A stretch of 64,000 nt of DNA from Takakia lepidozioides (lineage: Eukaryota; Streptophyta; Takakiopsida; Takakiales; Takakiaceae), in NCBI GenBank assembly GCA_030704615.1, contig CM060733.1, positions 54,436,001 to 54,500,000 of the forward strand. Reading direction: 5' to 3'. Below, in pieces: positions 1 through 11,735 of the stretch; the first letter of the stretch is position 1; every line of letters starts with the position of its first letter. Made by a program: the position numbers and the translations under genes. Under the pieces are notes generated by a model, which was not told where the DNA came from, ran no database searches, and was given only the letters and a program-made list of their open reading frames with translations.

Positions 1-631
1 GCAACAAAAACAATTCAGCTAATCTCCTGAATCACAACATAAGACAAAAGAGAGAAAGACAAAGGAGAAGCTTTATAATAGACCCACGCCTGGTATTGGT
101 CTTTCCATTGCTGCAGCACACCAAGACAAGCTTCAGTCTCCTCCTCACTGCACAACCCCAGAAACTAACAAAACGTTAGAACGGAGAATGCTGTCCTTTA
201 TTTTTCATCCTCTTCCTGTCCTCTTTCCTCCTGTCTCGAGGATGCACTGGGCGCGTCAAACACACCTACAGTCCCAACGCCCCTCCCTATCGAGAACTCT
301 ATATTGAAGGTCAGCTCTTGTTCCGTCAACTTTGCATCTTCACGCTCACAACACAACTGCAAATCTTGATCATTGACTCAATCACAGAGTCGTCCAATAA
401 AATGCTGTAGTCAATTTGCTGACCTTCCACATCCATCCCCCTCCTCTTAGGAGCACAGGTGAGACAAAACCTAATACACCTGATCCGACCTCAAATCAAA
501 CAAACAACACACCATCATGGTAAATGTCAAACGAAGTTCTGTGATGGCTATTCGCTATACAAAATCCAGTGCCACAAGGAATTGGTCTTCGATCTCACGA
601 AAACCTGAGAAGGAAAACATGGCACACACAC
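1..631. other. Presumed SEC20 first intron; no coding signal seen
   Basis: No frame on either strand continues the Sec20 protein. The stretch is AC-rich with short pyrimidine runs. It most likely lies inside the first SEC20 intron. Confidence 0.4.
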
Positions 632-861
632 CTGGGTTGTTGCTGGGCAATGAGTTCGAGACGCAGCATGACGGACCGCAACGTAGACAGGCGGTCCTGC
701 ACCAATGCATTCATGCGCGGGAGCGCCGCCGCATCCCTTGCCCCACTTATCGAACCACACGATCCAACAGCTTCTACCTGCTTGCGCGCCTCCTCGTTGA
801 CATCTGCCCACAACCTTTTCAATTGCTCCGCTGCTTCTGTCATATCATCTTCCATTGCCAT
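632..861 (-). CDS. SEC20: SEC20-like SNARE, first coding exon (gene continues off the left edge)
   Basis: The exon runs from ATG at 861 to a donor (CAG|GTGTGTG) at 631/630 and encodes 76 codons plus two bases. It begins MAMEDDMTEAAEQLKRLW and carries the conserved ALPRMNALVQDRLSTLR stretch followed by a leucine-rich LRLELIAQQQP segment. This matches the N-terminal helical region of plant Sec20, an ER Qb-SNARE that works with syntaxin 18-type partners in Golgi-to-ER retrograde transport. The SNARE motif and C-terminal membrane anchor are not in the window. I found no convincing second exon in 1-631, so that intron probably extends past the left edge. An in-frame second ATG at 855 is an alternative start. 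Identification rests on recalled family similarity over about 75 residues, so it is good but not proven. Confidence 0.7.
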
Positions 862-1045
862 TGCTGCAGGATGAGACGTACACACACGTTTGAATCTGAG
901 CTCAAGAGTGTTCGATCTCACCCACATCCAGCAAAATGCCCCAATTCAACTCATCTCGATCACACACACTCGCACACACACAAATTGCATTTCAATCTGT
1001 GTTAAGGATCGTTCCCAACACAGACGAGTAAGACCTCTTCAATCC

Positions 1046-1087
1046 GAGAGAGAGAGAGAGAGAGAGAGAGAGGGGGAGAGAGAGAGA
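1046..1087. repeat. (GA)n microsatellite
   Basis: A nearly pure GA run, interrupted once by GGGG, lies upstream of the SEC20 start codon. GA/CT repeats are common in plant promoters and 5' UTRs. A regulatory role is possible but not shown. Confidence 0.9.
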
Positions 1088-1111
1088 TCTGTTCGCAGCC
1101 TCCAAAATCAG

Positions 1112-1245
1112 CCTTTCCCTTTTTTCTTTTTTCTTGGCATTACAGGGGCAGAGCCCGAAGGCAGAGCGACAGATGACAGAGGTTTGAACCCCAGACCCAC
1201 AGGCCAATGCACGGGTGTCTTACCACCGGGCCACAACCCTGTTGT
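1112..1245 (-). mobile_element. tRNA-derived SINE-like element
   Basis: Read on the minus strand, the stretch has an A-box-like TGGCCCGGTGGTAA (1233-1220), then about 30 bases later a B-box-like GGTTCAAACC (1190-1181), a short body, and an A-rich tail AAGAAAAAAGAAAAAAGG (about 1136-1117). This is the order expected of a tRNA-derived SINE with an internal Pol III promoter. It is not a tRNA gene, because no cloverleaf with an acceptor stem can be formed. No clear target-site duplication was found, so the ends are approximate. Confidence 0.55.
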
Positions 1246-2035
1246 GTGCGTTTTGTTTTTCCCGTTAAAAGAGGCCCTGCTGTACATGAGTTGTGGAGAA
1301 AATAAATCCAACAGCTTTACTCTGTGGAGCTTTTGTGGGGGTTTATCATATCATCCCAAACATTAGGGCACAGGGTATAGGGTTTCACTGAATTGAATAC
1401 TCTGAAGGATGTAGTGATTGATGATAAACCCTTGCAGATTACCTTTTGGTTTCATTGTTAGACCGTAAACATGGAAGATCTCTATATCCTGGTGAGACAA
1501 TGTTGAATTGCACACAAGGATACTTGTTTAGATAGACTTAACACATGCAAATCTACAGAATGTGCTATCTTCTCGTGTGACCCACTCTTCTTTCTGAATG
1601 CCTACAGTTTCGATCCACTCTGGTTGCAAGATGCATTTCCACTGATGGCGATCCACCATAGTTGGTGCCTTGCAGTTTTTCCCTGAAGCATTCTCATCCA
1701 CTCAACAAGCTTTACTATAGCATCTCCCCAATCTGCTTCATTGAGTTTACCTACATTCATACATCATCATGCTCAAGTTAAGCAAAACTCCTGTACACAA
1801 GCTTCTGCAAAGCACAGCCGAATATGTAGAACACCACACAGATAATGTAGGTAGTTCCACTAACTTCCAGATCTGGACTCCCTCATATGTCGTATCTGTC
1901 AAACTTGCCTGGATCAGACTCGATCCAGCTGCTGTGCAAGGGGTCAAACAATGTCTTCTCTGAGCAATGAATGACAGTGACATAATGGACCATATGAACA
2001 GGCTCATCAAAGCCATTTCAACTTGTACTCCAGAA
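1246..2035. other. Intergenic; likely 3' UTR and terminator region of the minus-strand gene at 2036
   Basis: No supported gene. The part nearest 2035 is downstream of a stop codon and is presumably 3' UTR. A minus-strand open frame at 1747-2016 has no recognisable content. Confidence 0.5.
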
Positions 2036-5000
2036 CTAGTCAGCAGATGGAACTACGGTGGCTTTGATTTCCATCTCGTTGACTAACGGCGATGCTGTTG
2101 CATTTTCTGAGTGCACGGTAATTTCTTGAATGGCGGCGTCAGGGGTCAGTTTCTTTTCCTTCCCTTCAGCAACTCGTCGACCGAGCAAACCAGCTATCCG
2201 GGGATGTGAGATCAATGTTACAACCAATCTTTGCGTAAATTCCATAGCTTGCCGGGTAGTTTGTGCTGCACTTACTACCGCTGGCCTAACCACCCCAACT
2301 GGTATGCTGGCCCGCTCTTGGAGCATTGCTGTAGATCCAGGAGCTGGATCAGTACCTTATAAAATCCACGTCAATCTTCTCTCTTCACGGAAAAGGACAT
2401 AGGCAATTAGCTTCAAGGTTTTGACACCAAAAACTTGGCTGCCCTCAGTGACACAAGAAATCTACACCTTTTGTAAACACCTAGTAGAACAGAAGACTCA
2501 GGAGAACTTGATGGAAACAAGCATTGCAAAACAGGGCTATTGAATCAAGCCAAAGAATTGAATGACATGCTCAAGCAATCGATTTCGTTACACAGACAAA
2601 CAGATCAGATCCCAGCACACAACCCCACTCAGCACTCACAGGAGCATTGCTACACACATGCACAACTTCTCCTGGGAAGGAAGAAACGCACTGATTGTCT
2701 GAGTTGCAGCCAACGCGCCCATGCGTCTAATTCCAACCTCAGCTGCTTGCACTGCTCTAGCAGAGCTCCGTACCCCATCTGAGATTTCTTGGCTGCCATT
2801 GCCACAAACTTTCAGAGGAAGTCATAACTATCCAGGTGCTTTCAAGCCATACATGAGTAATGGGCATTTGAAGCCTACTTGCAACCCTAACCATTCAACA
2901 CAAAGCAACCTTATATATACGAGGGCCCCAAGGGGGGGGGGGGGGATTTAATATCCCTATTCCACTGAACCAACCATCCAGTATTTCTTTTGTCAGAAGT
3001 ACTATCAACCAGTATTAATAACTGTTTGTACATGCTGCCTCCCCACTGAAGGATAGAGCTCATTCAGTCCATGTCTACTGTATACAATTGGGAGGGCCAT
3101 CATTGTTCCCATGCTCAAGGCCCACTCACCCTAGCTTGCACCGTGTCAAATACTTATCTTAGATGCTTTTCATAAGTCCCAACTATAAGAAACCATTGAA
3201 ATGTTTTACTCGAACCGATGGCGGTCAGGCTCCTTGAGTATTATGGTATCACCTGAACAGAGGCTTTTTAGAAAGGCCCACAACCTTGATTGTCACTTTA
3301 AGGACTATGTGGCCTTCTATTGCATATGCAAATTACATACATAAGGGTAGCTTCAACCCAAACTTCGCTAACCTCAGATCATTGAGTTCCAGAGTGAGGT
3401 CACTGATCTCCATTCCTGAGAGCCGGATGGCAGCCATGGTGCTGGGCAACTCTTCACGAGCCACGTCCGCCAATTTCTCCATGGAATTAGCAGCTCTCCT
3501 CATCGCCTGCACAATAAACCCCACCTTGATTTCAAACTTTGTCTACTGTAAAATCAATACCCACCTGAGACACCTGCTTGATTACTACATAGCCATATTC
3601 GTAAGAAGAGTATGGAGAGTCTGGTCATGGAATCGAATCCTGATATCCAAATCAAATTATGATATATGGACAAAATAAATTGTGATATAATTAACTCCAC
3701 CCAATCATCAGTCATGAACTTACGCTCGAGTAAAACATGGCAGACACACAACAAGCATGACAAAGCCCCACAGAAACCCTGATCTGTTGCTAGGTGCATC
3801 TATTAATTCTTTGGCTTTCAAAAGTGGGGTACCACACAAATGAGATTGAGAGAGTTTATATTGTATGAACTTGCCAATTTCTGGTACGGTCTGTTCCAAA
3901 GGACAAGAGTGCTGATTACGTGGGGACCAGAACCTGTGGGATAGCACATACAAGGCACAGTCGGATTTAGATCTACTTACATTTAGTGTTGGAATGGCCG
4001 TCAAGAGCAGGGCAGAGAAAACGCCCGTTATCTGCACACCACAAACTAGTCAACCAAAGCTTCAACTGATCTTTACATATAAGCTCAAACATGGAGCAGT
4101 TACCATTTACAAGCATCCACTTCAATGCTCCTGGAACAGGAGTCAGTAAAATGCTGCCTGGTGCCAACTCCAGGTCAACATCTCTCTTAATATTGGTTTT
4201 CTATCACAGGCACCTGAAGACTCACTTAGTGTTCATTGCAGTAGGAGTAACATTCCACTGCTCCACTTCTTGCTATCCCCAGGCCCCCTCAGGGAGAGTT
4301 TCATTTATACGCATTCACACTGAACCCGCCAGCTAAATGATGGGTTAGGAGCGTCTCCACTGGCAAAACCAACACCAGTAGCCCATAATTACCTGGCTGG
4401 CTATGTTGATGCCCCCCATCATTTGAACTTAGGACGGCAGATCAGCACCTCAGGCAGGGGGGCATCAAATGGAAATGCCCCAGCTGCACCTTTTAGATTT
4501 GGTTCAGTGCTTTTTCCCGTGCTTCAAACACTGGGACACTTAACTAATGCCAATAGACACACAATAACCAATCATTTACGAAAGGAGTTGTTTCACACCC
4601 TTATCAGACTGTCAGAAGTATGGAGTGAAATTTAGGTCCCTCCTCGTTGCTGCCCAGGAGCAAGATATGCTAAACCTATATAGGTAAGAGCAATGACATT
4701 TCTCTATTGAAGCAAGTCTCTCAGGTCATAGCTGATACGACTGACAGGAATTTGAGCATGACTCTCAGATCAGCACTTCAAGACCGAAGTGCTGATACAG
4801 ACTGAGGAAGGCAACACGAACAATCGTTGGACCTGCTTGGAACCATCTGAAAGATGTCAAGACTTTAAGAGTTTCACCAGATTTCACTAGGATTGGAACG
4901 TGAACCAACTAAGTGAAGCAAGTCATAGCAAGGGCGAACTGGTACCAGGCAAGCAATAAACCCCAGAAGAAGGAATGCTTGATCAACCGGTGCCATCTGA

Positions 5001-5482
5001 TACAGCCGAAGGCGGGTTGGGAGAGCCGGCGGTAAGGCCATGGAAGATGAACATTCAAATGCAGCCGATCCTTTTCCGCCATCCTCGCTAGATTTAACAT
5101 CGGGTTGGCTGATTACCCCTGATGGTATTGCATCATCGCTTGTCTTTTGTGTGCTTGTTGTTGAATCTTTCATAAAGAGATACTGCGCTCTCAAATTTTC
5201 GGCCCTAAAGAAGGTAAAGGTTGATGGCCCGCTGCTTGCTCTTCCATGGAGTAATTTGCCGGGGAACCGTAACCCTATGCAACTGTCTCTCCCGACAAAG
5301 ACACTCTTTCTTAACACAAACGGAGAGCTGCAAGTTGCAAGCAGACGATGGCATGTTACAGATTGACAGTCATTAATAACTAAAAACCGGGTTGAGCTCA
5401 AATAAGGACCTAAACTGATACTTGTGAGCTTACAAGGGAGGGACGGAGGAGAGAGGGAAGGCAGCAGTTGATGTCGAAGCAT
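2036..5482 (-). CDS. Plastid-targeted membrane protein, DUF948-like (five exons, complete)
   Basis: Exons in coding order are 5482-4946, 4031-3981, 3506-3373, 2792-2692 and 2328-2036. All junctions are GT/AG and the phases join without a break, giving 371 residues. The start is ATG 5482; the open frame upstream of it begins only with GTG. Residues 1-100 are Ser/Thr/Arg-rich and poor in acidic residues, as in chloroplast transit peptides. One hydrophobic segment spans the exon 1/2 junction (FLLLGFIACL then ITGVFSALLLTAIP). The following helical part contains MEKLADVAREELPSTMAAIR, SGMEISDLTLELNDL and SQEISDGVRSSARAVQ, which resembles methyl-accepting-like coiled regions of plant DUF948 proteins. 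The C-terminus is low in conserved motifs. Known relatives have no defined function; the inferred site is a plastid membrane with a soluble coiled tail. Confidence 0.75.
2932..2945. repeat. G14 homopolymer in an intron
   Basis: Fourteen consecutive G bases lie in the third intron of the minus-strand gene, so they read as C14 in the transcript. Length is prone to slippage and to sequencing error. Confidence 0.9.
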
Positions 5483-6665
5483 GGCGCAGATCAAAGGAGG
5501 AAACCTTTCGCTCACTAAAGTCTCCTGAAACTAGGTCTGGTAATCGTTTGATTCCAAGTATATTAAGAACAATTACGCTCTGCCGATCCGATGACCATAT
5601 ATGATACTCCGACCAGATCTAAGCGTTCCAAACTCTGTACATGAAACAAACAGCACCGGTAACCAAAATCCTCTCTTAAATGCGCGGATTGTTTCATTGA
5701 GCTTCAAAACAGATTACTCCTCTCTCTAGGTTACAAGGTCTAACATCATCTCCACATCCCCCAGCGCTCAAGAACCGGTCTATTATGCCTGCAGCTCCTC
5801 ATAATCGTGCAATAAACGACCAAGCAGCACCACTTGAAACTCCTCCAACAATCCACATATCATCCTTCAATCGTCCAAATGGACCAATTCCGCCAGCATA
5901 TACAAGATCGAAAACGCTCACAACTTTGTCCTCTGCACCATTGTCACTATTCTCCACTGATCCACCCCTACTGTTCCAAACTAGTCTTCACATCCACAGC
6001 CAATTTCCACTCTGCCAAACTATCAAACTCGCTCTTACACAACCTGGAAATTTAAAGCAAACAGACCACACACGGACATCCCTCCAGAATACTTCGCAAC
6101 ACCTCCTCCCTTCAGAAAGCGCTCGAGTATGCCGACCACCATCGCCACACGAGGCAGAGAAAGTGGAAGTATCGTGGCACCCTTCACGCCCGTCAGATCT
6201 TCATCCCACGGCCCTGGATCGCACCTGAGCCCAGGGAGAACCTCCAAATTTGGGGTAAGAAGTAAATGGCTCCTTTATACTAGAGGAGGCTGGCCCAACG
6301 CGCAAACGATATGGGATATATGCCAAGTAAGAAAATACCGAAAATAGCAGCCTAGAGTATATCGAGGTGACTCGGATGGCAGCGTTCAATGGTCCATTTA
6401 TTTGGTCATCAATCAGGACCGGCCACTTGGACAACTGCTGACCTGGTGTCTGCTCCCGCCTTTTCGGATTACCTACACGCGTGCACTTTTGTGTGATACC
6501 GTCAGGGTAACCCGAGTTAACAATGACCGGTTTCTGCCGGTCGGTGCTGTATGGTGACCGCCTCGGGGTGACCTTCCGCCGAAAACGGGATTGGTTAGCG
6601 TAGCGTCCTATGGTTGGTTAGGCGGTATCGACGCTGGTCTGAATGGTCTGAATGGTCCGCAAGCT
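5483..6665. promoter_or_regulatory. Divergent promoter region between two plastid-protein genes
   Basis: This interval of about 1.2 kb separates the start codons of two genes transcribed away from each other, so it must hold both promoters and 5' UTRs. No TATA box or known motif could be assigned with confidence. Open frames at 5785-6228 and 6129-6347 show no protein-like conservation. Confidence 0.5.
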
Positions 6666-9600
6666 ATGGCGTCCCCGCACTACTGTCTGTCTAGCATCGC
6701 TGCGGCTTCGTCTCTCGCTCCGCTCAAGGTGGTGGTGAGGGCCTGTCACCCGCGCTCATTGCACGGGACGTCTTGTGCTGCATTGATATCTGGATTTCCT
6801 GGAAGGCGACGGGCACTGTCATTGCCTGCTGTTGTTGTCCAGTCTAAGGCGAAGCGGAGCCTCACGGTGCAAGCGGCGCGGATGGAGTCGAAAACCGTGG
6901 CGTTTACCCGAGCTCCCGATTTCGAGGTTCTTGAGATTTGTTTTTAGCTTATTGTATCCATTGTGATCATTCATGGTCCCTCGATTGTGAGGGAATTGGT
7001 TATTTTCCGTCGCTAGTGGCCTTCAAGATAAATGTGTCTCAAAGAATCAAAAACATCCAGATTGTGGTTTCTGGACTTCCTCTTGAGTGACTTCACTTGA
7101 CGGTTTGAGCAAAATCGCAAGAAAAGACTATGACGCGCTCCATGTACGTGGAACTTGTGTATTATTTAGAGGTGAATTATGGTTTTAATGCTGTTCAAGC
7201 AATGTGTGAAAGGCTTCCCACAGCTTTCATGCTGGCCACTCACAGAACGTGGTCAGTTGGTGTGGCTAATTTCTCAATCGCAAATTACCGATGTATAACA
7301 TTGCTTTCTATTATAGAATAGCGGTAGTTAAGAGATGATTACAATGTTGAAAGTCTTGAACGAATCGAAGACATAAGTCACGTGAACCATGGTGCTTGTC
7401 TGGCAAGGTTTGAATCTGGATGCGTCTGTAGGTTCTGCATCGTTGAGTCCGTGTAGATCACTTTACACTTCGTCCACTACAAGGCACCATAGTACAAGAG
7501 CGGCATCGTTTCAGTGTGATTTTAATATTCCTTCTGTCCAAACTGAGCCTTTTCGGGCATTAGAACCCAAAGAAGTGGTTGCTTTGGATGCTTTCAAATG
7601 TCTGCACAGAGTCTCTCACCTATATCTGGTTATGTTCTTGTAAGACGAGAGGTTGTTACAACTTCTTGCTATTGTTTCGTTTGTTGGGCTGACAAGTGAT
7701 TGTACCATCCATCAATTGGACCACTTTCCAGAGTTTTATGCTACCCTCATTCGTTTGCATTGATTTGGATCTTGAAAGAGCAATTGTGTTTTCAATCTCC
7801 TTTAGTAGTGAGTGGTGTAATATCATGATTCTAGTCGTTGGTAGTCCTCATCTACGCCAAGTGTAATGCTGATGCAGCTGCCAGAGCCTTTGACAGGCAA
7901 GACATGGACACTCGACGATTTTGAAGGATATCCAGCTTTGCTGGTATGTTAATACTCTCCCTTTTCATTCATTCATCATAGCAGCACGAGTTTCACATTG
8001 ATTTGGAAATACTTCAGCAAAGCTGAGAGTTACATGTACATGGTGTGTTTCTAGGACTTCTGATGTTAGTGTTGATGATGATGAAGCTATAAAACTTAAC
8101 AGAAAGTTTTCAAAGCAAGAGAGAAGCAAATCAAACTGCCTTTTACCCCCTGTTTTTCTTGGAGATTGAGTGGATGAAATAATAGTAACTTTTTGAACTC
8201 TTGTAGGTTATGTTCATCTGCAACCACTGCCCCTTCGTGGTGCATTTGAAGGCTGATATTGTGAAGCTTGCCAACAACTACATCCCGGTATCTCCCTTGT
8301 TGTGCTTTTGTTTCAACAGAGCAATGCTGGAAAACTTGTCCAAGTCCTATTTAAGCTTGGGGCAAATGTTGTTGAGTCATGTTGCTCACTTAACAGGCGT
8401 CTCTTACCGTCCGGCATTCGGCATGCATGTCAACTAGGGTAGTTTCCGGAAATGTACCTGTGGCAATGCACCAATGTCAGCACAGATCCACTCCTTCATC
8501 GGAGCTCCTATACTGACCCACACATTGAGAGCACAAGTGAAGGTGACCTATTACCTCTGGTTTCATTTGCTCTCAGCACCCGTGCAACGAGGATACCCTG
8601 TGATCATGGCAGTACTTTTGACCACAATTCGCTGAAGGCCACTGTCAATGTCTTCATGCTCATCCTTAATGTTGTGCAGTCTCTTCTCTTTGAGTATCAT
8701 AAAACTCCTCATACTTCAACATAAGATCATAAAACTGCACTGGACAAACACTGGCAATTCTGTCTGTTTGAGTTGGATCCTTTGATTCAAACATCCAGTG
8801 TATCCTTGGCATGGGGCTATATAGTGTATCTGCATTATGTCTCTCGGCAGATTTCTAAGCATGGCAGATAGCTCCTGCTTTATTCCCCAAGGATTGATCC
8901 GACTCCAAATTTGAAGGGTACAGACATGACAGTTTGACTTAAAGGAAGGTTCTTCTTTTCTTTTGCGTGATGGTTATTTGAGGTCAGAAGTGGTGCAACA
9001 AAGCAATGCAAGTGTTCTAGCTCTTGAGGAGAAGCTTCCTGATACTGCAGTTCTGACAGTAAACACAGAGGTCAAATGAACTTTCCATATATGTTGAGGT
9101 GTGCAGAAAGGGCTGGCTGTGGTGGCTATCTCCTCAAACTCTGTTGAGACGCATCCAGAGGTAATGCTTTGCAATCCTGAAGACCTGCACAAACACCTCT
9201 GGGCTCTTTCCTGAAGTGCTTAGCAGGCTATCTGTTTGAGGTGCTTTGACTTCATGAAGTGTTTGGCGATTCATCTGTTCTCTGGTTTCTATGGTTCTAC
9301 TCTACTATTCTCCTGTGGATCTACCTTCTGCAGATGCAGTAAAATGCTGTCTTCTTTCTTTCTTCCTTCCTCCCTTTTTCCACACACTGTGCAAGCACCA
9401 GGTTGATGGCAACATTATACACGTTACATCCCAATCACTGACATAAATCGAGATAGAGAGACTTGATTGGTTATGACACAGCCAAGGAATGTCATGGGAT
9501 GCAGGATGGGCCCGCACCAATGGCTGAAGAGGCAAAGGAATATGGTTATCCATTCCCCTACTTGTATGATGAGGTGAAGTGCAAGTCCTCTTTCACATCA

Positions 9601-11735
9601 TGATAAGTCAATCTCTGACATGATCTTCCTGGCTTTGAACTCTATTATTTGAATGAGACATGCATATACTGCTGCAGCTTTATCTGAAAATGGAACTTCT
9701 TTGTGTTCTTTTGTTGAGGTAAGAATCACCCACTCACCGTAACATGCCTGTGCTAAAACCATGGCTTTTGTTTTCTGATTTGCAGACACAGGCAGTTGCT
9801 AAAGCGTATGGAGCAGTGTGCACCCCTGATTTTTATCTGTTCAAGAAGGTAAAGTCCCTGTGTGCCAAATATGGAGATCCTGGAGACCTGCTGTGTTTGG
9901 TAGTAGGTGATCCACGACCCCAGGGGATTGATTTAGGCTATTTTGCAAGTGTCACCTATAATTTGGGTAAGACCTGCAGATTATCTTGTGTGTTTGATCA
10001 TCCAGCATTTGGGATTTGACTTGTTCTTTGGTTCGTGTTCTTTTTATGGTGTTCAGTGCGCCCTCTGGGCCTCCCTCCCTCCTCCCTCTTTTGATTGTTC
10101 TCGTCTGTTCTGTCCCTTGAGTCATGTGGGCCCCTGTGGATCTACTTAATTTCTTTCTTTCTTCTCTCTCTTCTCTCTCTCTCTTGTCTAACTTCATGTT
10201 CCTGAAACAGGATGGAAGAAGGCCATTCGAGCTAGTGTACCATGGTCGCTTTGATGAGTCTCGACCAAGGAGCAACATGCCCGTCACTGGAAGGTACATT
10301 CTACTGTGTCTGTCTTATTTCTGATCTCTTTATAATTCACGGATTCCCGCTCAAACTGGGCGCGGGGTCAATGGCCACAAGGCTACGGCAAACAACGTCT
10401 TATGATTACAATCTGTATAATTCACGGAGTAAGATACTTCAAACTCAAGCAACAGCACTGCTGTGATGACGAGCTCACACAGTGGTGCTTGTTCAGAGAA
10501 CCAAGGGCAGCTTGTTTGTAGGAGGTTTTCTTACCTGTCCTGTGGTTGTCCTCCCCATTGTAGACAGTAAACAAAGATTTATTCTGAGAGGGATACAAGC
10601 AGCAGGTCAAAGTCAAGTTTTTGTCGGCAATGAAGCTAAATGACTAACGTGGGCTGGATACTGCAATGTCTGGACACTTGCGACTGTTGATCTGCTTTCA
10701 CTGAGTTGCTTTCATCTAGGAACGGAGGAGCTTTTTGTGGGTGAATGTATCAGAAGCTATTTACAGTTTCATTATGGTCTTGACGTAGTCATAGTTTAGG
10801 TGTAAACTTGTAATAGATGGCATTGGGTTTGTCTCAGGGATTTGAGAGAAGCATTGGACTGCACACTCTCAGGAAGACCTGTCAGTACTTCGCAAAAGCC
10901 TAGGTAAGCTATTTTCCTATATCCTGCAACAGAAGGCAAGTAACTTTAAGGCCTCTGATAGCCGAAAATACCCCAAACAGCTCCTCGAATGAGTGCACTG
11001 GAGAAAAGAAGAAAGAGAGACTTCATATTGTCCATGGAGGCCCCAAGGGCCTAAGGAGCAGTAGAGCAAACTATAGACTACAGAGTACATCAAGTATTGC
11101 CCAAAACAAAGTGCCTCGAGCAGTTTAGCCGTGAAGCCCTCGCGATCTTAAAAGCTGTAGCCCTCTGCTAAAGATTGGACATATCAACAGTATCTCCCTC
11201 TGAGGCAGACAGGATTAAGAAGCGGTTTTCTGTTTCCACTTAGCAACCAGGCAGAAAGCAACCCCACTTGGAGAACTGGAGCCAAACCTTTAAAAACAAC
11301 TTATAGAGGTGAATACCAAGGTAGTCGAGTAGTAGCAGCTAGCTATACAGTAAGTAGTACTAATTATAAGCAATTTTCTAATACTATAACTATCTGATAC
11401 CTCTGATCAAATATCCAGTCATTGTACTTCAGAGTTCAGAAATAAATTTGGAACTTGATGAAGTTCCATAGGTGGAGAGGCTGGATACAGGGAGTCTCAG
11501 GTTTTGGTCCATTGGAAAGAGGAAGATAATTTAGCCCCTTGCTTTTTGTTTTTAGACAAGTCCCCCATTTTAAGCCTGTGAGAGCCAACTCAGAAGCCAC
11601 CAAGGGCCCACGTGTAGAAAACTTGCAGTACTTGTCGAGGCGGGGCCTAATGAAATTGTGCGGTTGTCATTGTTTCACATGTGTGTTTACAGCATTGGAT
11701 GCAGCATCAAGTGGGCGCATGGAACCAACAACTGA
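6666..11735 (+). CDS. Plastid thioredoxin-like / AhpC-TSA-fold protein (nine exons, complete)
   Basis: Exons are 6666-6926, 7878-7943, 8207-8287, 9107-9160, 9505-9573, 9786-9848, 10211-10293, 10838-10903 and 11693-11735. All have GT/AG borders and consistent phase; stop TGA is at 11733. The product is 261 residues. ATG 6666 (MASPHYCLSS) is chosen because the longer open frame starts only with TTG. The first 75 or so residues are a typical chloroplast transit peptide. The mature part reads APDFE/LPEPLTGKTW, then MFICNHCPFVVHLK with a CxxC-type CNHC, then GLAVVAISSNSVETHPEDGP, YGAVCTPDFYLFKKDGRRPF, YHGRFDESRPRSNMPVTGRD and a C-terminal GCSIKW. This matches the plant thioredoxin-superfamily protein typified by Arabidopsis At1g21350. 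A redox or peroxide-related role in the plastid is inferred from the fold; no substrate is known to me. Confidence 0.9.

Noticed and set aside
1181-1235. Possible tRNA gene because of A- and B-box motifs
   Set aside because: No cloverleaf or acceptor stem pairing; the A-rich tail fits a SINE better.
517-1366. Plus-strand frames opposite SEC20 exon 1 and through the GA repeat
   Set aside because: Composition follows the microsatellite and antisense of a recognised exon.
1747-2016. Minus-strand frame just downstream of the plastid membrane protein gene
   Set aside because: It lies after the stop codon in the probable 3' UTR and has no conserved content.
5785-6228. 147-residue plus-strand frame in the divergent promoter region
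   Set aside because: Pro/Thr/His-rich, with no conserved blocks, and it does not splice into the downstream gene.
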